From: Sinotaia quadrata | Taxonomy: Eukaryota > Mollusca > Gastropoda > Architaenioglossa > Viviparidae | Reading direction: 5' to 3' | DNA length: 64,000 nucleotides | Assembly (NCBI GenBank): GCA_028829895.1 | Contig: CM054183.1 | Location: 73,705,571-73,769,570, forward strand | Shown here: positions 11,501-19,523 of the stretch, one piece after another | Position numbering within the stretch: position 1 is the first letter of the stretch | Layout of the letters: every line of letters starts with the position of its first letter | Made by a program: the position numbers and the translations under genes | The notes under the pieces: generated by a model | What the model saw: only the letters and a program-made list of their open reading frames with translations | The model's database searches: none | What the model was told of the DNA's origin: nothing

Positions 11501-13113
11501 ATGAATCCGAACTGCATGTCTCTTATTACTGCGGCGGTGACTGTACCGGAAAATACGGATGACGTAACATGTACAGTGGCTCTTGGACATGTACTAAGGT
11601 GTCCCATAACACATCGAATGCGGACACTACCTCTTAGATACTGTTCAGGGCGTACAAGTTTAGCATTTATGCAGCTTATGGACGCGCCTGTATCGACCAG
11701 TATTTTGACTCTTTTTCCGTTTACTGTAGCCTGTTGGGTCTTTAGAGTTGCACCTGTTTCAGTGCATACCTTTACATCACGTGGACTGGGACAGTTCTGA
11801 GAACTATGCCCCTTCCCTTTGCAAGTGTAACATGTCATAGGTGGGGAGTCACGTGTGTGACGTCGTACGTCTTGTGACTTAGTATATGTCCGCTGTACCG
11901 GTTCGGGTTTTTCCGATTTCGTCATTGGTCGGTTCGGTTTCGGTGTATACTTCTGCCGATTTGTAGGAGGAGGGCGTGGTGCGCTCCTCGTAATTACCGG
12001 ATCAGGGTAATCATTATACGTGTCTGCTAACCTCAACATATCACTGAAGTTAGCCGGGGGGTTTCGCTGCAAATATGTCGTCATTGCAGGCGGAGCAATA
12101 TGGAGAAATTGATCTCTTAATATCAAATCAAATAGGCCCTCATACGTCTTCCGGATGTCTGTCAAATCAATCCATCTATCAAGATAATGGCGTAACCGGG
12201 TACCGAAGGCTTGCATGGTGTCATTTGCTTTAGGTATGGCTCTCCTAAACATTTTTCGAAAGCCTTCTGCTGTACATTGAAAAGTACGCATCAAACCCGT
12301 TTTGAGATCTGCATAAGTAATAGCGGGATCGCGCGTTAGATCAGTAAATGCGCGCGAGCTTTCACCTTGGAGTATTTGACCGAGTTGTTGTTTCTTTTCA
12401 ATGTCAGTGTAATTAAAGTTGGCAATGAAACTGTCAAAGCGTGTCAAAAACTCGTCAATCGTCTCGACTTCAGGGTTAAAGAAAGCTAGCCGTGTACGGG
12501 GTTTATTTAATTCGGCCTGTTGCTTAGCAGTCCCATCTAACAACTTCTCTCTAGCTGTTACCTCTTGCTTAGCTAATTCAAGCTGTTCCTGATGTGCTCT
12601 AGCTTTTAACTTAAGCTTTTTCTCTTCTACTTCCTGCCTTTTATCTTCTAAATCCCTAGCTGACTGTATCTTTAACAACTCTATTTCTCTCATATCTTGG
12701 ATTTCTTTCTCTTTAAAATCTCTCGCCTCTTTCGCTCTTCTTTCCTCTAGCTCTCTCAGGTCTTTCATCTCTAGCTGTTTAGCTAACTGTCTCTTATCTT
12801 CTAGCTCTCTCAGGTCTTTCATCTCTAGCTGTTTAGCTAACTGTCTCTTATCTTCTAGCTCTATAGCCTCTTTCGATCTTTTTTCCTCTAGCTCTCTCAA
12901 AGTTTGCATCTCTAGATCCTTAGCTACCTGTCTCTTTTCTTCTAGCTCATTTTTCTTATCCTCTAGCTCTCTCGCCTCTTTCGCCTCATTTTCTTTCACA
13001 ACATACCATTTAGCTATCTCCTCATCCACGTATTTCTTTAACTCGGCTTTTTCATACCCGAATTCTCTGCCCATAGCCATGAGTTCTTTCTTTATGTTTA
13101 CTAGCTCGGCCAT
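8590..13113 (-). CDS. Gag-Pol polyprotein, order Gag-PR-IN-RT-RH
   Basis: 1,507 codons from ATG at 13113, no stops or frameshifts. Residues 1-200 form a Lys/Glu/Arg-rich coiled coil with a perfect 18-residue tandem duplication. About 205-370 is Gag capsid; 285-367 resembles a SCAN domain (LILRDQFLHIAPP core). The zinc knuckle is C428-x2-C431-x4-H436-x4-C441. The aspartic protease motif is DTGAS at 474-478. Integrase follows: H659/H666 and C696-x2-C699 zinc site, then D729, D789, E825 (the D-x35-E spacing is canonical), then a GPY motif at 966-968. Reverse transcriptase comes next: D1177 in FSKFDMCKGY, then the catalytic FFDD at 1237-1240. RNase H carries D1388, E1427 or E1429, D1454 and D1497. 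The protein would form particles, copy the RNA and integrate the DNA. Integrase before RT is the Gmr1-type arrangement. Gag and Pol share one frame, so no frameshift signal regulates their ratio. No chromodomain or envelope is visible. Confidence 0.95.
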   Translation of the reverse strand: MAELVNIKKELMAMGREFGYEKAELKKYVDEEIAKWYVVKENEAKEARELEDKKNELEEKRQVAKDLEMQTLRELEEKRSKEAIELEDKRQLAKQLEMKDLRELEDKRQLAKQLEMKDLRELEERRAKEARDFKEKEIQDMREIELLKIQSARDLEDKRQEVEEKKLKLKARAHQEQLELAKQEVTAREKLLDGTAKQQAELNKPRTRLAFFNPEVETIDEFLTRFDSFIANFNYTDIEKKQQLGQILQGESSRAFTDLTRDPAITYADLKTGLMRTFQCTAEGFRKMFRRAIPKANDTMQAFGTRLRHYLDRWIDLTDIRKTYEGLFDLILRDQFLHIAPPAMTTYLQRNPPANFSDMLRLADTYNDYPDPVITRSAPRPPPTNRQKYTPKPNRPMTKSEKPEPVQRTYTKSQDVRRHTRDSPPMTCYTCKGKGHSSQNCPSPRDVKVCTETGATLKTQQATVNGKRVKILVDTGASISCINAKLVRPEQYLRGSVRIRCVMGHLSTCPRATVHVTSSVFSGTVTAAVIRDMQFGFILSPGQCDTHTEGIYPVLPVTTRAQRERSKQGPPALKIVENTFPQLTPSQLSHLQQEDKSLSSMLQLARKNTITSSKYATMTYFLKDGLAFRRTDYKENDTRSTTCLFTPTPLRQLILSFAHDSIMSGHQGARRTEQRVREDFFWPGLSRDVRSYVRTCTQCQQHIDRGRVSRVPLEIVPTVEEPFLKVAVDIIGPIIPAAEGGYRYILTIVDFATRYPEAVALKGITAIEVADALIDVFSRTGVPREILSDQGTQFTSAMMAETMRLLACKQLFSSPYHAQSNGAVERFNGTIKKMLIKMASEQPDQWPRFLAPLLFAYRELPQESTGYSPFQLLYGRQPRGPLKLIKETWVKGDTVTDGKDVHTYVAELRQRLTETCHLAQENIREKQPRYKRNFDRTAVERDLEPGQLVLLLRPTHNNRMQMHWRGPYRVIKRVKQNDYSIQIGNKQKTYHINMLKRYYERSGEQIQSVNVALIQLEDSNFRTDMMSAETQPNSAVTVDQVEIDSNLTVEQRDAMSKLLHRHARIFTDQPGHSDLVEHRIKLLSDKPIRLKQYPQKYESTKYIAEQVREMQKQGVIEQSISPYSSPVVLVKKKDGTLRFCVDYRQLNEITEFDAEPIPNQDELFAKLTKAHYFSKFDMCKGYWQLSVAIDDRPKTAFPTPLGLFQFCRLPFGLANAPATFARFMRKLPLESVDALNFFDDILVATGTWDQHLSSVGGLLDILERHKLTVKPTKVRAGFREIEFLGHIISDGQIGPNLDLTAAIRDMTLPTTKKQVRAVLGLVGYYRKFVPNFSTLLKPLTDLTGNKQPTKIRWTAECSTALEKVKDILTSKPVLQLPDFDKRFIVRTDASDEGLGAILLQETDDEYLPVAYASKKLLDRETRYSTIEKECLAIVWALKKFSAYLYSKPFILQCDHKPLTYLRTSMYDNARLTRWTLLLQEYSFVVEHIAGRENSGADALSRHAITAI
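12748..12855 (-). repeat. Perfect 54-bp tandem duplication inside gag
   Basis: Two identical 54-bp units (12748-12801 and 12802-12855) encode two identical 18-residue coiled-coil segments (EDKRQLAKQLEMKDLREL). Partial, diverged versions of the same heptad pattern lie on both sides, so the coiled coil seems to grow by unit duplication. Confidence 0.9.
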
Positions 13114-13555
13114 TTTTAAAATTGCTAGTTATCACGAGTATGGATAAAGTGACTTAGAATATTCGCGGGATTTTGACCACTGTAGGTCACAAGTGGTGCA
13201 ATGGTGTGCGTATGAACACCAGCCACCGCGTGATTAGGATTATTACAAACACGAGTAAAAGAAATCCTAATCGGAAATTTGCAAAGTTAGCAAAATTAGC
13301 AAAACAACAGTTGCTAATGTAGCGTACAAAATATCGATCTATGTACGTCTAAACACGAGTCGGTACGCGTTAACGATAATAGCGTAAAGATAATAAAACT
13401 TATTTCAACACAATAATAAGTCTTATCAAAATCCAGTTCACCTAAGTCTCAATAGCAAAGCCCTAACATGCAATAACAATGCATAATGGTGATGAGATAG
13501 AAAAGCAGGAAAGAGATGACACTTTCTTACAACAACACAATTTACCTTGTCAGAT
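13114..13555 (-). other. Untranslated leader of the retrotransposon
   Basis: About 440 bp between the primer-binding site and the gag-pol ATG in the sense direction. Packaging and dimerisation signals would be expected here, but I cannot identify them. No conserved frame is visible. Confidence 0.6.
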
Positions 13556-13573
13556 CACGGCCAGTGGTCACCA
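13556..13573 (-). other. Primer-binding site
   Basis: Two bases (TC) after the 5' LTR the minus strand reads TGGTGACCACTGGCCGTG. A TGG start two bases from the LTR is the normal position and sequence for a site pairing with the CCA-ended 3' terminus of a tRNA. I cannot name the tRNA with confidence. Confidence 0.75.
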
Positions 13574-14306
13574 GATGTCACAAAACGGGAGGCTCGTTAC
13601 AAGCCGACCCGAGCTGAAGTTAGAGATGCAAGGGGTGAAGTCTATTTTTGGCCTGCTCCGGTGCACCTCCAAGAAAAGCCCGTGACGTGTGCCAGTACTA
13701 CGTCGCGTCAAGTTGTTACATAGACACACATGACATACGCCATTGATGTTTGGGTGGGGCCCAATTTATTAATGTCATGCCAAGGAACGTTTTATTGGCG
13801 GTGTGTGTTGTGAGTGTGTATCATAAATGTGAATAAATGGACGAACAGACGAACGGTGCAAAACAATAGTACAAATTCTTTCGTCCCTCTCAAAAACTAT
13901 GAATAACAAGAGAGTTGAAAGATGTTTAAATCAGGTTATTTATTTCCCGATTTAAAAGGGGGCACTACTCTTTCGCACAGTGATTGATCATTCATTCAAC
14001 TTTCCAATGTCATACACTCTGTGGGAAATAAGGGGAGATGAAAATGATGAAATTCAAAATATAAAATAAAGATTAATTACACAATTCTTATGCGGCAAAT
14101 GGGGCCGCTTGACAATAGTTCACATGTAAAATAAGCATTACTTTTAACATTAGAGTTCTTATTTTACAAACGATATAATAGTGTTCATTTTCTTAAGAGT
14201 CCTAGACTTAAGTATGTGCGCGTTAGCCGTGCTAATGATTACTCACTATTAATGTCAGAGTTCCAAGGAGATGACGTAATCTCACACGTCACTTATAAGC
14301 GGCACT

Positions 14307-14657
14307 TCAAAGTGAAGAATCACGACGCAATTGAGGCGTCGCATTACAGGTGAAGATTCTACAGAATCTAGGCACCACTTTCAGATTATCACTGGGGAGA
14401 AATCTGAAATTTAGCTGACTGTTGTCAGCCTCGATAATTATCGTTGTACCGGTTGTCGTGGAAACGGACACCCCAACGACGTTTAGCATTATCGGGTGGA
14501 GTCGTCCAGTGGGATGTGTCGTCGCATTACATTGAGTGTAGAAATCCGGATATCTGTAAGAAAATCTCGGTGCTAGCCTCTCAATTAGCGGGATAGACTG
14601 CCAAACGAACTCAGACAGGGGGAAGACAAAATTGGTCCCTCGTGTCGTTAACTGCAT
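14307..14657 (-). CDS. Small open frame inside the LTR, unknown function
   Basis: A 116-codon frame from ATG at 14657 in the sense direction of the element, repeated identically at 7460-7810 in the other LTR. It lies downstream of the TATA-like box, so it would be near the 5' end of the genomic RNA. The product is rich in Thr, Val and Ile, has two CNAT sites that could be N-glycosylated and several cysteines, but no signal peptide or known domain that I recognise. The one LTR-LTR difference is a synonymous Cys codon change within it. It may be chance; a 116-codon frame in 1.7 kb is not rare. Confidence 0.25.
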   Translation of the reverse strand: MQLTTRGTNFVFPLSEFVWQSIPLIERLAPRFSYRYPDFYTQCNATTHPTGRLHPIMLNVVGVSVSTTTGTTIIIEADNSQLNFRFLPSDNLKVVPRFCRIFTCNATPQLRRDSSL

Positions 14658-14903
14658 ACAACCAGCGTCGCATGCATCGGGTTTTCTTTGACAGCGAACT
14701 TTCCACTTTGCCAAAAGTTATACTGAGTAATTTTGCCTCGTTACTCAATATATGGCATCAGACGGATGGAAAACGGATGGAAAGAGATTATTGCAGCTTT
14801 CCTTTATGAAATCTCTGTACATGAGATAATTCATACGTGAAGTTAGACTGGCTTCAGACGAATCGACGTTTTCAACATTGAGAGTAAAATCTTCATTTTG
14901 TCC

Positions 14904-14911
14904 CTTATATA
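14904..14911 (-). promoter_or_regulatory. TATA-like box in 5' LTR
   Basis: The minus strand reads TATATAAG. Transcription would be expected to begin about 25-30 bp downstream, near 14875-14880, giving a genomic RNA running to the 3' LTR. Confidence 0.45.
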
Positions 14912-15306
14912 GCTTTCACTGAAGGTTTCCAAAACTTCCAGAAGCTATGTCCTGTGACATGATTTTTGCCTTGGATATATAGTGGTAATCGAGATGCACG
15001 CTTTTCTGTGGTCAATTCTAATGCGCACTGGCCATTTCACTCGTCAACAACATGTGACGGTATTGCGCAGTTGTCCCAATTTATTTAATATACATATTCT
15101 TCATAAACTAATATATATATTCAATATGATAATTAACACACACTGCGTCACGAACGTCTGTCTACTAAAGAGATCTTAGGTGACCGTTACTGGAAGTTAC
15201 ATGCTACATACGAAAAATAACAAAACTCGGATTACTTCAATTAGTTTTGTTAGCGGTTTTTTAAAATGAAATAAAATATAATTTCGGTCCCTCATTTCCT
15301 GTGACA

Positions 15307-15335
15307 TTCCTACACCACTTCCTTCAAAATCTGAT
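15307..15335. repeat. Target duplication and remnant of 27-bp minisatellite
   Basis: TTCCT at 15307-15311 is the second copy of the target duplication. The following ACACCACTTCC is the continuation of the minisatellite that ends at 6728, showing that the array predates the retrotransposon. Confidence 0.88.
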
Positions 15336-16366
15336 TAATCTAACTCCTTAGTTGGCGCTCCTACATAATTCTCAAGCATAGTAAAAGTTCACGACAAAAC
15401 CGCTCATTTGAACATTCCATAAACTAAAATAGCTTGCTTTGCGCGATAATTACAAATTGTGTACAATATGCTTTTTATCTCTGAAATGACCAATGTCTAC
15501 TCTCCATTCCGCATTACACCACGTCCCAGTTCTGGAAATCTTCTCCATTATGATCTATATATAACACTCACTATTCCTTGAAGTAGTAAATCATTCATAC
15601 CAACTTTATATTGTTTGATGTGTTCACTACATTAGGTTAATTGTTTGTGTCTTTAATTTAGTTTAATATTTTCATGAAGTACCGAATCATTGGAACCAGC
15701 TTTATTCTACGTTGGCGATAATGTGTTCAATATAGTAAGATATTATTTTAATTTCATGAAGTATTTTGTCAGTAGTAAAATGTCACTGGCTTTTGTAAAG
15801 CGCCTAGAAGTCATCCTGGTGAGACGCTGCATAAATTATTCTGGTTGTCGCCCCTGTCGTTCTTGTAAGTGTTGCTGTTTGTTTGCTTGTTTGTTTGTTT
15901 TTTTGTATACCTGATGATTTATTTAGATTCCTGGCACCATTTGTTTTTCTTCTTCCCCTCCCCTCACTCAATATTCTACCGCAAATGAGCCATGGTAGCA
16001 GCGTCGTTAACATAGTATTATTTATAGCGATACCTTGTCTTGCGGCTCAAGTACATAGTGTGAATGACCTTTCCCTTAAATGCTCGCTAAAGGCAATCCA
16101 TCCCAACACATAAATCTTAGCCTGTACATCTCTGTTATGACAGAATACACACTTTTCTAGATGAAGAAAGTTTTATATTTGAGAGAAATAAACTGATAAG
16201 CTTGTCACATGGCGAAAGCAAGCAAGTACAACAATGGTAATGAAATTTAAAAAGGTAACTGCCATGTCTGAAATAATTGTTAGTGGATAAAATGCTGGAT
16301 TTCAGAATTATTGTCAAACCTGAAAAGGAGAGGGGGAAAAAATTATTGCTCTGCAAACGAGCCGAT
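15336..16366. other. No gene seen
   Basis: AT-rich DNA. Short open frames at 15690-15914 and 15883-16113 have no recognisable motif and include a TTTG-repeat tract (about 15880-15905). Nothing supportable as a gene. Confidence 0.55.
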
Positions 16367-16370
16367 TTTG

Positions 16371-16503
16371 TTCACGGCTGAGTGCGATCTAAAATGGAAG
16401 CGCAATCTTAACCGTCGTCCTGCTTGCGATTTTTGTTCACGGCTGAGTGCGATCTAAAATGTAAGCGCAATCTTAACCGTCGTCCTGCTTGCGATTTTTG
16501 TTG
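16371..16503. repeat. 65-bp tandem duplication
   Basis: Two near-identical 65-bp units (starting TTCACGGCTGAGTGCGATCT at 16371 and 16436) differ by one base, with a partial third start at about 16498. Confidence 0.93.
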
Positions 16504-18159
16504 GGGTTGTAATCTTCAGTGAAGTGTGGCTAGAGTGGCAGTCCGTTACCCGTCAAACTGTGTGGGAAATGTCGAGAAAGTCGTCTGCTTATATATAAAG
16601 TATTATAAACTATGCAGTGTTCATTACAAATTTTCAGGATTCAGGTAACGCATCTAAACGCATCAGGCTCGATGTAATAAAAGACAAAAAGAAATTTACT
16701 TTAATTGGAAGATAAAATAATCAATATTTAATCATCAGCAAAATGCATAATAAACGAAATTCATCTAATCTAGGCACGTGAAGCTTTAAGGAAGAAATAC
16801 TCGCCATACTTGAGAAAAATCTGTGAACGGCGTGCATCAATAATACATAACTTTTCCGCTGTCTAGAATATTGTCACAAATGGCAAAAGTTCATAAGCGA
16901 AAAGGAACAACACATATCTTTCTCTCCCATCCCCCACGCAAAGCAAATTATGGAAGGATGATGTGTGTGGGCCAGAGACTGGTGAAAAGCGCATGTTTCC
17001 AATTCTGGATTAGAGTCGAAAACAATTTACTAAGTCATATCACAGTCACACCATGCGAACATGACCCGCACACAGAGTTTTTTTTTTTTCTAGAGGAAAA
17101 TGAAATCTAGAGAAAAGAAAAATTGCAGGAGACAATGAAAGAAAAAACAGATAGTGGGAGAGTAATGATATTAATAGTGCATGATTTGTGTATTCATTTG
17201 TTTCTTTTAAATTTTAACAGCTCTTCATGTTGTGTTATTTTGGTTTTTTTATTTTTAGACATTACTAAAAGAAGGGAACAAAAATGAACGGCAATTCAAG
17301 AAGACGTTTACAGTAGATTACTGCTAAGACATGGCATCCGCATTTGTACTGTTTTTACATCAATTCAATTACATAATCACATAATAGGAAACATTTTATA
17401 ATTACAAATAAATTATAACCATTTCATAACCATAAAAACACATGAAACATTTTCATCTTAATAACAATATACGATTTTAATTCTATAATCCTAGTAAAGA
17501 TATTACAATTTAATATTAAATGTATGCTCTCAATTAAGTAATCGTAACAATACACGTAAACATTTTCATTTCATGATATAATCTAAGTAAAATAATAATA
17601 ACCCTGATGATTTTTAAACACTTCTTAATATTCCTTTTGTTCCAGATAATATGAGAGGATTTCAAAGATGTATTTACCTTCTTTATGTCGTTGTGATGGC
17701 GAGAAAGAATACATTGCTCAGCACAATGCTGTGTTTTGGAGAGGAAACCAAACAGGAATTATGACACCGTGTTCACAGAATGCGTTCAGAACTGGGAAAG
17801 CGTGCTAGCTTTTTTCTTCTACTACTAGCTGCCTAAAAAACCAAATTAGTGCCTGGATCTAGGTGTTGTATTAACCAGGAACTCCAGACAAGGTTTGCTT
17901 AGCTAATCCTTTTCATATGGCAGTCTTCTAAAGAGGAGAGACTAGTGAATCAAGTGATAAGATAACTTTTCCATAAAGGGAAGCGACTGGTGAAGACCGA
18001 AGATAGAATTCCTTTTTAGATAAAGTAACGACCAGACAGACCAGAAAATCAAATCACAAACCTGAGCCCAGATTCATGAAATATCTCTTGGCATGAAAGA
18101 ATTGTAGATAGATATACTGATATATTATTCTTTTAGTATAGCCTTCAAGGTTTTGACTT
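16504..18159. other. No gene seen
   Basis: AT-rich sequence. An open frame at 16871-17110 contains a poly-Phe run from a T tract and no known domain. The stretch 17360-17620 is very AT-rich without clear repeats. Confidence 0.55.
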
Positions 18160-18245
18160 TAATTACTTTAAATTACTTAAATGACTTTAATGACTTAAAT
18201 TACCTTAATGACTTAAATGACTTAAATGACTTTAATGACTTAAAT
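18160..18245. repeat. Short degenerate tandem repeat (ACTTAAATG type)
   Basis: A variable 9-13-bp unit of the form ACTTTAATG/ACTTAAATG repeats about eight times. Confidence 0.85.
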
Positions 18246-19008
18246 ATTCAATCTACAGATAAAAAGTGACTACACTATAAAACTATTTTATTGCAATAAA
18301 GAGTTTTGATCATAACTTTATTTCGTTACAGTCTATTGCACTATTTTGTATGCAATTTTATATTTATAATAATGCGTGAACTTTACCTTGTGAAATGTAG
18401 TATACAAATTCCAATGTAAAAAGCATTTCCTTCAGCCTCAAACTTTAATTTGCCTGCTAATGAGAATTAATAAATACATCTAGATCTGATAGATCTTATG
18501 GAGCAGGCAATAATTTTCAAAGTGCGTTTAGGAAAAGACCGAGAGAGAGTAGAAAAAGAGAAATTATAGAAGTGAAATGAATTTGATAACTAAGAAAAGA
18601 TAGATTTACTAAGAGAGAGAGAAAGAGAGAGGGGGGAGGGAGAGAAAGACAAATAGCTCAGAAGGAAAAGAAAAGAGCATAGAAAAGATAAACTTCAAGA
18701 AGCATGAGACTGGAACAGCAAAAATGTCGAAGAAAAACACAGAGAAAATCAGTATGAGCCAAGAAAAAGAGAAAGACAAAGCACTAGGAGAGAATGGTCT
18801 AACTCTTGAAGATAGAATTAGATAGAGTAGCTAAAACACCACCAAGAAAAAGATTTAATATTGTTGATCCCAGAGGGATGACACTTAAATCAAGTTCGTG
18901 GTATCGAGCCCATACCGGTACTGAGGGTGGCTCATTCACTTATTCACATTGGTCACGAGGGATTACCTGGGTAAAAGCCAACACCACTCATTATTGCTAC
19001 TGGCCTAT
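18246..19008. other. No gene seen; purine-rich tract
   Basis: Contains a strongly purine-rich stretch (about 18530-18800, including (GA)n at 18611-18650). The open frame at 18806-19042 runs into the next minisatellite and shows no motif. Confidence 0.55.
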
Positions 19009-19325
19009 AATGTTAGTGGACATATTGCATTTTGGAAAGTGATGTTGAAATAAAATGTTAGTGGACATACTGCATTTTGGAAAGTGATGTTGAAATATAA
19101 TGTTAGTAGACATACTGCATTTTGGAAAGTGATGTTGAAATATAATGTTAGTGGACATACTGCATTTTGGAAAGTGATGTTGAAATATAATGTTAGTGGA
19201 CATACTGCATTTTGGAAAGTGATGTTGAAATATAATGTTAGTGGACATACTGCATTTTGGAAAGTGATGTTGAAATATAATGTTAGTGGACATACTGCAT
19301 TTTGGAAAGTGATGTTGAAATATAA
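19009..19325. repeat. 45-bp minisatellite, about 7 copies
   Basis: A 45-bp unit starting ATGTTAGTGGACATACTGCA is nearly invariant over seven copies. Three open frames across it, on both strands, are artefacts of the unit length. Confidence 0.96.
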
Positions 19326-19370
19326 TACAAAAAGGTCCACAACGTCGTTCTAGAAACTTGTGACCAGTTT

Positions 19371-19523
19371 TATACACTAGTACTTCCAAATTACAGCTTT
19401 CTTAGTAAGGTCTATTCCTTTTATACACTAGTACTTCCAAATTACAGCTTTCATAGTAGGGTCTATTCCTTTTATACACTAGTACTTCCAAATTACAGCT
19501 TTCATAGTAGGGTCTATTCCTTA
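19371..19523. repeat. 51-bp minisatellite, 3 copies
   Basis: Units starting TATACACTAGTACTTCCAAA occur at 19371, 19422 and 19473 with a few substitutions. Confidence 0.95.

Larger units (their letters stand above)
6729..15306 (-). mobile_element. Complete Gmr1-like Ty3/Gypsy LTR retrotransposon
   Basis: An 8,578-bp element on the minus strand. Order in the sense direction: 5' LTR (15306-13576), primer-binding site, leader of about 460 bp, a single gag-pol frame (13113-8590), a 120-bp 3' untranslated stretch, a polypurine tract, and the 3' LTR (8459-6729). Ends are TGTCAC...GTGACA with a 5-bp TTCCT duplication. I saw one mismatch between the LTRs over 1,731 bp. Integrase is encoded upstream of RT, which defines the Gmr1-like group within an otherwise Gypsy-type element. 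No envelope gene is present. All catalytic motifs are intact, so it could be autonomous. The lineage call rests on domain order and motifs, not on a phylogeny. Confidence 0.95.
13576..15306 (-). repeat. 5' LTR of the Gmr1-like element
   Basis: 1,731 bp, matching the 3' LTR with the single visible difference at 14361 (A versus G at 7514). It carries the promoter for the element; the TATA-like box is at 14911-14904. Long transcribed R-U5 sequence follows and contains an open frame present in both LTRs. Confidence 0.97.

Noticed and set aside
18997..19389. Three overlapping open frames of 89-130 codons
   Set aside because: All derive from the 45-bp minisatellite.
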